This document shows positions 5,599-10,059 of a DNA stretch of 10,059 nt, one piece after another; position 1 is the stretch's first letter; every line of letters begins with the position of its first letter. Source of the stretch: Baffinella frigidus (lineage: Eukaryota; Cryptophyceae; Cryptomonadales; Baffinellaceae); assembly GCA_026770585.1 (NCBI GenBank), contig MU647317.1:121607-131665 (forward strand). The letters run 5' to 3'. The notes beneath the pieces were generated by a model that was not told the DNA's origin, did not search any database, and saw only the letters and a list, made by a program, of their open reading frames with translations. A program made the position numbers and the translations under genes.

Positions 5599-5628
5599 AT
5601 CGAGGCCCTCCTCATCTCCACTCAGCAG
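5599..5628 (+). pseudogene. Exon-like cassette, LLISTQQ segment repeat
   Basis: It reads IEALLISTQQ, against IESLLISTQQ at 5441-5470. Two of the three codon differences are synonymous (GAA/GAG, ACC/ACT). The junction is CAGCAG|GCACGC instead of CAGCAG|GTTCAG, so a donor would be lost here. A third weak echo is CTTATCATCATTCAGCAGG at 5685. Confidence 0.4.
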
Positions 5629-5644
5629 GCACGCGCCCCCCTAA

Positions 5645-5735
5645 ACCATCAACCCTCAACCCTAAACCCGAACCCCCCCCCTTCCTTATCATCATTCAGC
5701 AGGTTTAGAGTTTGGGGTTTGGGGTTCCAGGCACG
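5645..5735. repeat. Mixed telomere-like heptamers, both orientations
   Basis: CCCTCAACCCTAAACCCG at about 5654-5671 is followed 40 bp later by GTTTAGAGTTTGGGGTTTGG (5703-5722), the opposite strand orientation. GCACGCGCCCCCC flanks the block on both sides (about 5629 and 5731). This is a small head-to-head arrangement like the one at 359-497. Confidence 0.65.
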
Positions 5736-5827
5736 CGCCCCCCTTCGCGTTTAGAGTTTGCGAAACGCTCATCTACTCAGGAAACCTTCTTCTCGTGATT
5801 CAAGTGTAGGGTGGCTTCTTTTAGGTT

Positions 5828-6020
5828 CCACACGAGAATGCAAGAGGGGCCCATTTAAAACCAAGATAATTTCGTATGTGGCATCTGCGTAGTAACTTGC
5901 ATTGCCCTTGGAGCCACTGGAGCCGTGAGTAGGCCAGGTACGAGGTCGAAACAACTCATTCTAGTACAAAGTTTTACACCCCCACATGTAACTAGGCCCC
6001 TCTAGCTTTCTCGAGTGGTT
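5828..6020. repeat. Dispersed ~193-bp repeat, copy 1
   Basis: It aligns along its whole length with 8071-8263: CCACACGA start, ATTTAAAACCAA, GGCCAGG.CGAGGT, a CTAGTACAA-type word, ACCCCACAT and TTCTCGAGTGGT end. Identity is roughly two thirds by eye. It has no long open frame shared between copies. The CACACGAGAATG start also appears alone at 4528. It could be a short transposon or LTR fragment. Confidence 0.7.
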
Positions 6021-6032
6021 GCAGGCCTCTCT

Positions 6033-6092
6033 TAAGTTGCGTGCTTCTTTTAAGTTGTGGGCCTCTTTTTAAGTTGCGGGCCTCGTTTTCAG
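6033..6092. repeat. 19-bp tandem repeat running into a CAG
   Basis: Three units of the type TTAAGTTGYGGGCCTCTTT end in CTCGTTTTCAG at 6082-6092. The pyrimidine-rich final unit plus CAG resembles a 3' splice site immediately before the cassette at 6093. Confidence 0.7.
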
Positions 6093-6137
6093 GCGGATCC
6101 GATCGAGCGGGAGAGGCTGCTCGCCCTCGACGAGAAC
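6093..6137 (+). pseudogene. Exon-like cassette, family 2 copy 1 (short)
   Basis: After TTTTCAG it reads ADPIERERLLALDEN; the copy at 6312 reads GDPIERERVRALEEA. The first eight codons after the initial one are nearly identical, and later differences include synonymous changes (GCC/GCT, CTC/CTG, GAG/GAA). Sequence then passes into CCTAACC-type heptamers, so the 3' part is lost. Confidence 0.45.
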
Positions 6138-6176
6138 CCTAACCTAACCCCCAAACTCCAAACCCTGAACCGTAAA
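6138..6176. repeat. CCCTAAC/CCCTGAA-type heptamers
   Basis: Irregular telomere-like words (CCTAACCCCCAAACTCC, AAACCCTGAACC) directly follow the cassette at 6093. Confidence 0.6.
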
Positions 6177-6190
6177 CCTTAAGTTGTGGG

Positions 6191-6311
6191 ATTAAAGTGT
6201 GGCACGGTCCTCGCGACTAAAGTGTGGGTACGGCCTCGTAGTTAAAGTGTGGGACGGGCCTCGTTTTCGTAATTTAAGTGTGGGATGGCCCCCTCGTTTT
6301 GGTGTTTTCAG
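6191..6311. repeat. ~25-31-bp tandem repeat ending in a splice-acceptor-like site
   Basis: Four units of the type TTAAAGTGTGGGACGGGCC-TCG begin at about 6191, 6218, 6241 and 6272. The last ends CTCGTTTTGGTGTTTTCAG (to 6311), a pyrimidine-rich tract plus CAG directly before the 96-bp cassette. The unit TGTGGGACGGGCCTCG recurs at about 6490. Confidence 0.72.
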
Positions 6312-6407
6312 GGGGATCCGATCGAGCGGGAGAGGGTGCGTGCTCTGGAGGAAGCGCGCAGGACTCTCGGCCTCCCTGCTGCCTCCGCCCAGAACTCTTC
6401 GATGCAG
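6312..6407 (+). pseudogene. Exon-like cassette, family 2 copy 2 (96 bp, in phase)
   Basis: It is bounded by TTTTCAG| on the left and GATGCAG|GTTGCC on the right and is exactly 32 codons, so it would be a symmetric exon. It reads GDPIERERVRALEEA, then RRTLGLPAASAQNSSMQ. The N-terminal part is highly charged and probably helical. Copies of the C-terminal part occur at 6519 and 6803. I recognise no family. It could be a real small exon, but no full gene can be assembled in this window. Confidence 0.48.
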
Positions 6408-6429
6408 GTTGCCAACCCCCCACGCCAGA

Positions 6430-6491
6430 GTGCTCGAGGGAAACCGACGCCTTATCCAGTGTGCTCGAGGGAAACCGACGCCTTATCCAGT
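6430..6491. repeat. 31-bp exact tandem duplication
   Basis: Two copies (6430-6460, 6461-6491) of a unit starting GTGCTCGAGGGAAACC and ending TTATCCAGT. The unit is a piece of the dispersed repeat found at 2596-2713 and 7028-7143. Perfect identity suggests a recent duplication. Confidence 0.92.
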
Positions 6492-6518
6492 GTGGGACGG
6501 GCCTCGTTACTTTGTGGG

Positions 6519-6598
6519 ACCCTCGGCCTCCCTGCTACATCCGTCCAGAACTCCTCGATGCTGGTTGCCGACTACGCCCACTCGAGGCTGGAAGAGGG
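6519..6598 (+). pseudogene. Exon-like cassette, family 2 copy 3
   Basis: It reads TLGLPATSVQNSSMLVADYA then HSRLEEG, continuing past the point where the other copies have CAG|GT because CAG is CTG here. If real, this copy shows what followed the junction. It lacks the DPIERER part. Confidence 0.38.
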
Positions 6599-6647
6599 AG
6601 TATTTTAAATGTGGGGTTGTTAGATTTAGTACCAGTCACGGGCAGGC

Positions 6648-6689
6648 TTGGTCACGTAGCTCAAGGAATTCCTTGAGCTACGTGACCAA
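6648..6689. repeat. Perfect 42-bp palindrome
   Basis: TTGGTCACGTAGCTCAAGGAA (one arm, 21 bases, less than the full site) is followed with no spacer by its exact reverse complement, centred on an EcoRI-type GAATTC. Weaker symmetry (GGGC/GCCC) continues outside. A TACTACACC word follows at 6711. Perfect spacerless palindromes this long tend to be unstable, so it may be recent or be an artefact. Confidence 0.9.
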
Positions 6690-6802
6690 ACGCCCCTATT
6701 TGTGTGAAAATTACTACACCTCTCTTTTCCCCCCTTCACTTGAAAAAGAACCCCTGTTTTAAAATAGTCGCATTTCTAGCCTCGAGTGGTCCGTCGGAAT
6801 TC

Positions 6803-6859
6803 CTTGAGCGCAGGAATCTCGGCCTCCCTGCTGCCTCCGTCCAGAACTCCTCGATGCAG
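6803..6859 (+). pseudogene. Exon-like cassette, family 2 copy 4
   Basis: It reads LERRNLGLPAASVQNSSMQ and ends GATGCAG|GTT, where a foldback element has been inserted. The GGAATTCCTTGAG at its start repeats the centre of the 6648 palindrome. Confidence 0.42.
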
Positions 6860-6862
6860 GTT

Positions 6863-7014
6863 TAATCCGGGGGCATGTTTAATTGAAAAGAAAATGGATC
6901 CCTATGTGTTCATAGGAGTTGGACGAAGATTAATTAGGGCCGTAAGTAAATTTAATTAGGGCAGAATCTGGTTTGATAGTCCATTTTCTTTTAAATTGAA
7001 CATGTTCCCGGATG
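6863..7014. mobile_element. Foldback element, 152 bp, with target-site duplication
   Basis: About 32-bp terminal repeats (ATCCGGGGGCATGTTTAATT at left; ATCCGGGAACATGTTCAATT inverted at right, ending AAAAGAAAATGGA) bracket an AT-rich middle with TTTAATTAGGGC and TTAATTAGGGCC words. AGGTT lies at 6858-6862 and 7015-7019. The uninterrupted sequence GATGCAGGTTGCCAACC exists at 6401-6417, so the element can be removed in silico leaving exactly one AGGTT. Confidence 0.9.
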
Positions 7015-7027
7015 AGGTTGCCAACCT

Positions 7028-7143
7028 CCCACGCCAGAGTGCTCGAGGGAAACCGACGCCTTATCCACGCCAGATCTGGCGTCGTTGACTTACGAATTCA
7101 AGGGTTTCCCCTGAAAGATGTCAAAAGTGGATGTTTCGATCCC
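7028..7143. repeat. Dispersed ~117-bp repeat, copy B
   Basis: Aligns with 2596-2713. It contains the perfect 16-bp palindrome ACGCCAGATCTGGCGT (7067-7082), and GGGAAACC (7048-7055) pairs with GGTTTCCC further on. It continues from GTTGCCAACC at 7018, as the sequence after the cassette at 6407 does, so cassette and repeat were once one longer unit. Confidence 0.8.
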
Positions 7144-7401
7144 TCTGGCGTGGTGTCTGTCTCACTCTATTTCGGCTCACCAATTTGGTGGGCCCGGGGT
7201 CTTTTCAGATCTCAGTTCCAGGCATCTTCCGGGCGTCACGTAACACATACTTACCCTCCACACATACTCCTTCGGCCGGCCCCCGATTTCCCCCTGCAAG
7301 GAAGTATGCCTGAAGGGTGGACACCATAACGCATACCTACCCTCCACACATGCTCAATCAGTCCGGCCCCGACGGGTATGTGTTAGGGTAGGTCCACTGT
7401 A
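7144..7401. repeat. TACCCTCCACACAT direct and inverted repeats
   Basis: TAACACATACTTACCCTCC (from 7241) is repeated at 7327-7351 (TAACGCATACCTACCCTCC), and a related inverted word GTATGTGTTAGGGTAGG lies at 7376-7392. CACCAA/TTGGTG at about 7178 is a small palindrome. There is no gene in this stretch. Confidence 0.6.
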
Positions 7402-7516
7402 TCGCTAGACGGGTCCGTAGACGGGCTGGTGCCATCAGACCCACCCTCCATCGGCGGCGTACTCCACAGCTCCCTCCACCTAAACCCTAACCCCTTCCAC
7501 CTGCGCGGCATCGCAG
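7402..7516 (+). pseudogene. Exon-like cassette, family 3 unit 1
   Basis: First unit of a 109-116-bp tandem series. It reads LDGSVDGLVPSDPPSIGGVL and then HSSLHL before running into CCTAAACCCTAACC. It has GCTAG where units 2 and 3 have GCAG, so the frame start is altered. The peptide is Gly/Ser/Pro/Asp-rich and matches nothing I know. Confidence 0.45.
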
Positions 7517-7632
7517 GACGGCTCAGTGGACGGGTTGATGCCATTCGACCCGCCCTCAAGCGGGGGCATGCTCCACGGCCCCCTACACCTACACCTCAAA
7601 CCCTAACCCCTTCCACCGGCGCGGCATCGCAG
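7508..7632 (+). pseudogene. Exon-like cassette, family 3 unit 2
   Basis: After GCATCGCAG it reads DGSVDGLMPFDPPSSGGMLH. Compared with unit 3 over 18 codons, nine codons differ and seven of those differences are synonymous (GGC/GGG, TCA/TCC, GTG/GTA, TTG/CTG, CCG/CCA, TCA/TCG, GGG/GGC). The tail contains CCCTAACCCC and a pyrimidine-rich CCTTCCACC before the next GCATCGCAG. Confidence 0.52.
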
Positions 7633-7745
7633 GACGGGTCCGTAGACGGGCTGATGCCATCCGACCCACCCTCGAGCGGCGGCGTGCACCAATCGATCCG
7701 ATCCCCGCATCGCTCCCGCGGGATGCGCAGGTGCGTCACCCGGGG
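7624..7745 (+). pseudogene. Exon-like cassette, family 3 unit 3 (most complete)
   Basis: Begins after GCATCGCAG| (7632) and has a strong donor-like CGCAG|GTGCGT at 7730/7731, defining a possible 98-bp exon. It reads DGSVDGLMPSDPPSSGGVH and then QSIRSPHRSRGMRRCV. The C-terminal Arg/Ser-rich half is repeated at 7824-7895. It could be a real exon of an unrecognised gene or the best-preserved relic. Confidence 0.52.
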
Positions 7746-7759
7746 AAACCTATTTTTCT

Positions 7760-7812
7760 TTCATTTCCTGGTAACAAAAATTACTACACAGATGCTTTAA
7801 CATCACTAATAA
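7760..7812. mobile_element. Truncated TACTACACA foldback element
   Basis: TTCCTGGTAACAAAAATTAC and TACACAGATGCTTTA follow the left arm and middle of 4861-4973 (TTCTGGCAACGAAAATTAC, TACACAGAGGCTTTA). The right arm is absent. It lies between units 3 and 4 of the family 3 cassettes. Confidence 0.65.
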
Positions 7813-7823
7813 AAACGAATTTC

Positions 7824-7895
7824 TCGAGCGGCGGAGTGCACCACGCGATCCGCTCCCTGCACCGCTCCCGGGGCATGCGCCGGTGCGTGCCCCCC
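7824..7895 (+). pseudogene. Exon-like cassette, family 3 unit 4
   Basis: It reads SSGGVHHAIRSLHRSRGMRR then CV. Against unit 3 over 22 codons, ten differ and seven of those are synonymous (GGC/GGA, CGA/CGC, CAT/CAC, CGC/CGG, GGG/GGC, AGG/CGG, GTC/GTG). The donor-like CAG|GT has become CCG|GT. A 14-base C-run follows. Confidence 0.5.
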
Positions 7896-7908
7896 CCCCC
7901 CTAGCGGC

Positions 7909-8013
7909 TATCCCTTAAGTGGCCAGACGGTCAAATTTGACCACCAAGAGGTCCTAGGCAGGTCCTAGGGCCCTACGGTAGGGCGTATGAGCCTACTGGC
8001 CACTTAAGGGATA
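7909..8013. mobile_element. TATCCCTTAAGTGG foldback element, copy 2
   Basis: Second copy of 5493-5596, with perfect 18-bp terminal repeats, the same internal GGTCAAATTTGACC palindrome (7929-7942) and CCCTACGGTAGGGC. Flanking DNA differs from copy 1, so these are two independent insertions. The family is non-autonomous, with no coding content. Confidence 0.92.
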
Positions 8014-8029
8014 CGTCTGCACTGGCGTG

Positions 8030-8059
8030 AATTCCCGGGGCATGCGCAGGTGCGTCACC
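8030..8059 (+). pseudogene. Exon-like cassette, family 3 unit 5 (fragment)
   Basis: It reads NSRGMRRCV, matching the C-terminal end of units 3 and 4, and keeps the donor-like GCGCAG|GTGCGT. The 7909 foldback element precedes it, and a C-run and the 193-bp dispersed repeat follow. Confidence 0.4.
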
Positions 8060-8070
8060 CCCCCCCACCA

Positions 8071-8263
8071 CCACACGAAAATGCTAGAGGACCCTATTTA
8101 AAACCAATGTGCTTTTATAAGTGGGTAGTCGTGTAGGAACTTTCGTTGATTGGTCACGTGACTAGCCATACATTGGCCAGGCGCGAGGTTGGAACACCTT
8201 ATCCTGGTACAAATATTTACAACCCCACATATAAATCGGATCCTCCGGCATTCTCGAGTGGTA
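8071..8263. repeat. Dispersed ~193-bp repeat, copy 2
   Basis: Aligns with 5828-6020. It contains TTGGTCACGTGAC (about 8151), where the related palindrome words at 1732 and 6648 also have TTGGTCACG or TGGTCACG. Both copies continue into GTGCAGGCCT or TTGCAGGCCT, interrupted here by the short palindrome at 8263-8282. Confidence 0.7.
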
Positions 8264-8282
8264 GGACCACCCTAGGGTCCTA
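8263..8282. repeat. 20-bp palindromic insertion
   Basis: AGGACCACCCTAGGGTCCTA folds (AGGACC/GGTCCT). GGT lies on both sides (8260-8262, 8283-8285). Copy 1 of the surrounding repeat reads GAGTGGTTGCAGGCCT without it. It may be a minimal foldback insertion or a template-switch product. Confidence 0.65.
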
Positions 8283-8348
8283 GGTGCAGGCCTGCAATAT
8301 GGTGCGGGTTCTGAAATGCGAGGTACCCCTGTGGGCAGCTTTCATCGG

Positions 8349-8502
8349 GTCTCCAAATACAGTGTATTCTTGGGTACTCCGAACCTGGTACAAGTTTTAA
8401 AACTCGGGGCCTTTTAAATCTCGAATTGGAGTTTTAAAGTCCCGAGATTTATTATTCATACCAGAAGTTCGGAGTTCCCACGAATACATTGTATTTGGGG
8501 AC
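8349..8502. mobile_element. Foldback element, about 154 bp
   Basis: The arms start GTCTCCAAATACAGTGTATT at 8349 and, inverted, GTCCCCAAATACAATGTATT at 8502. They stay alignable through ACTCCGAAC and CTGGTA to the CTCGGG area, about 65 bp each. The centre is near 8425 in an AT-rich tip. No target duplication is clear. Confidence 0.82.
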
Positions 8503-8578
8503 GGGACTAGCTTGGGAGGGAAGCCCGGGGAGGGAACCTAGCTCTGCATCGGTCGGGTTGGCTCACTATCCGTACGTT
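8503..8578. other. Unassigned spacer
   Basis: Short GC-rich stretch between the foldback element and the satellite. I see nothing in it beyond small GGGAGGG words. Confidence 0.4.
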
Positions 8579-8826
8579 GACACGCCGGGTTACTTGAAAA
8601 TAATATAATGTAGTATTAAGTAAAATAAAGTTGAATATATATATAAAATATAAATATAAACATAGATTAACGGTCGCTATAAATATGAATATAAACCAAC
8701 GGCCGTTATGTATATTAACGGTCGATATGAATCAACGGTATAAATTAACGGTGAATGGGATGGCAGGGCGCCGAACCCGTTCGCGCCTCTGCCGGGCATG
8801 CCCGACTCCTGCTGGGTTGCTTGAAA

Positions 8827-8866
8827 ATAATATAATATAATATAATATAATATAATATAATATAAA
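8827..8866. repeat. TATAA pentamer microsatellite
   Basis: About eight ATAAT/TATAA units inside the second satellite spacer. The equivalent place in other units has only one or two. Confidence 0.92.
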
Positions 8867-9134
8867 CCAAAGTTGAAAAATAGAAATAAGATATAAATAT
8901 AAACATAGATTAACGGTCGCCATAAATATAAATATAAATATAAATCAACGGCCGTTATATATTAACGGTCGATATGAATTAACGGTATAAATTAACGGTG
9001 GATCGGATGGCAGGGCGCCAGACCCGTTCGTGCCTCTTCCGGGCATGCCGGACTCCTGCTGGGTTCCTTGAAAATAATATAATGTAACATAACATAAAAT
9101 CAAGTTTAAAATAGAAATGAAATGTACATAAAAT

Positions 9135-9137
<3 letters not shown>

Positions 9138-9202
<65 letters not shown>
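9138..9202. repeat. (AT)n microsatellite, about 32 units
   Basis: A pure AT run inside the third satellite spacer, which explains why that period is the longest (271 bp). Its length in the assembly may be unreliable. Confidence 0.97.
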
Positions 9203-9203
<1 letters not shown>

Positions 9204-9405
9204 CATGAAATAGAAATAGAATAGAAATAAAATATAAAATAGAAATAAAATAGAAATTTAAATTAACGGTGGATCGGATGGCAGGGCGCCGGACCCGTTC
9301 GCGCCTCTTCCGGGCATTCCTGACTTCTGCTGGGTCACTTGAAAATAATATAATGTAATGTAATACAAAATGAAGTTTACAACATGAATAAGATAGAAAT
9401 AAAAG

Positions 9406-9447
9406 CTAAATATAAATACAAATATAAATATAAATATAAATATAAAT
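9406..9447. repeat. TATAAA hexamer microsatellite
   Basis: About six to seven TATAAA units in the last satellite spacer, with one CAAATA variant. Confidence 0.9.
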
Positions 9448-9598
9448 GATAGGAATAAAATAGAAATATTAATGGTCGCGGGTGGATGGATGGGATGGCA
9501 GGGCGCCGGACCCGTTCGCGCCTCTGCCGGGCATGCCTGACTCCTCCCGAGGACACGGCCCGCTTTCGGACGACGAGGTCACGTCCTGCCCACACAGC

Positions 9599-9843
9599 GG
9601 ACTTCGAAGGGGTTTTGAATAACCCCTAAGCGATACGACCTAGGACCCTACGGTAGGCAACCCGTAGGGGCATAGGGGTGTTCCTATGGATAAGGTAACG
9701 GAAAGCTCCCGCGGGCACGGCCCGATTTCGGGCCGATTTTCCGTTACCTAAGCCGTAGGAACCCCCCTATGTCCCTACGGCTTGCCAACCGTAGGGTCAT
9801 AGGTCTTATCGCTTAGGGGTTATTCGAAATCCCTTCGAAGTCC
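9599..9843. mobile_element. Foldback element, 245 bp, 106-bp arms
   Basis: Left arm 9599-9704 and right arm 9738-9843 pair at roughly 90% of positions (GGACTTCGAAGG start, ATAACCCCTAAGCGATA, CCCTACGG, GGTAACGGAAA inner end). The loop holds CGGCCCGA/TCGGGCCG (9718-9735). The upstream flank repeats CACGGCCCG.TTTCGG (9554) from the loop. A one-armed relative is at 5212-5373. It is the longest hairpin in the window and has no gene inside. Confidence 0.92.
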
Positions 9844-9924
9844 GATCCTCTCGGATGAGGTAAACCTTTGCAACAAAGGCTCCATCAGCACGACCCCGAC
9901 CCCCGACCCCTGAATCATAAACAC

Positions 9925-10059
9925 TCAACCCCCAACCCCCAACCCCCAAACCCAAACCCCAAACCCCAAACCCCAAACCCCCAAACCCCAACCCCAAACC
10001 CCAAACCTCAAACACCCAAACCCCAAACACCCACACTCCAACCACCAAACCCCAAGCCC
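9925..10059. repeat. CCCCAAA heptamer tract
   Basis: About 18 imperfect 6-8-bp words (CCCCCAA, CCCCAAA, CACCCAAA), C-rich on +, continue to the window end. They are telomere-like but too irregular for a terminal telomere. The - strand frame of Gly/Trp/Val/Phe repeats is an artefact. Confidence 0.9.

Larger units (their letters stand above)
8579..9545. repeat. Four-unit satellite, 217-271 bp units
   Basis: A ~60-bp GC-rich core starting GGATGGCAGGGCGCC occurs at 8758, 9005, 9276 and 9493. Each core but the last is followed by CTTGAAAATAATATAATGT and an AT-rich spacer of variable length. Units 1 and 2 also share AACGGTCG and the palindrome AACGGCCGTT in the spacer. The core can fold (GGCAG-GGCGC with GCGCC-T-CTGCC). 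Frames on the - strand look alike only because the units do. Confidence 0.9.

Noticed and set aside
6199-6762. 187-codon frame, the longest in the window
   Set aside because: It crosses tandem repeats and the 6648 palindrome, and uses a different frame from the cassettes that show codon-level conservation.
8758-9545. Conserved peptide on the - strand of the satellite (ARQRRERVRRPAI)
   Set aside because: Differences between units are mostly non-silent (Q/K, R/H, R/W), so similarity reflects repeat identity and not coding constraint.
9806-10048. 80-codon - strand frame rich in Gly, Val, Trp and Phe
   Set aside because: It is a translation of CCCCAAA heptamers plus the end of a foldback arm.
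9925-10059. Functional telomere end
   Set aside because: The words are irregular (6-8 bp, several variants) and the C-rich strand orientation toward the window end shows no homogeneous terminal array.

Overview
This window looks like non-genic nuclear DNA from a eukaryote. I find no intact protein-coding gene, rRNA, tRNA or CRISPR array, and every long open frame is a by-product of a repeat. Much of the simple repeat is built on 7-bp words one or two substitutions from the plant/algal-type telomere word CCCTAAA (CCCTGAA, CCCTCAA, CCCGAAA, CCCCAAA). That hints at an organism with TTTAGGG-type telomeres, for example a green alga or plant relative or some other alga or protist. I cannot name the organism.

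Layout. Positions 1-1300 are degenerate tandem repeats (14-, 16-, 8- and 7-bp units) broken three times by the same ~40-bp module. Positions 1300-2750 hold scattered copies of two other short modules, one of them split by a 140-bp insertion. Positions 1728-5600 are a dense series of foldback (inverted-repeat) elements of about 100-190 bp that look like non-autonomous DNA transposons (MITEs). Nearly every one has different terminal repeats, but many share an internal CCTACGG/CCGTAGG word. Positions 4760-8060, + strand only, carry repeated short segments that look like relics of protein-coding exons, mixed with more foldback elements and a 190-bp dispersed repeat. Positions 8579-9545 are a four-unit satellite with a GC-rich core and AT-rich spacers. 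Positions 9599-9843 form a 245-bp foldback with 106-bp arms. The window ends in a CCCCAAA heptamer tract.

The most interesting signal is the set of duplicated exon-like cassettes. In the 7402-8059 family most codon differences between copies are synonymous, and splice-site-like AG and GT dinucleotides sit at the expected places. This implies that an unrecognised protein-coding exon was duplicated while under, or shortly after, purifying selection. The second is the pair of filled and empty insertion sites around 6400 and 6863-7014, which fixes the borders of one foldback element from the window alone. All alignments were made by eye, so element ends may be off by a few bases.
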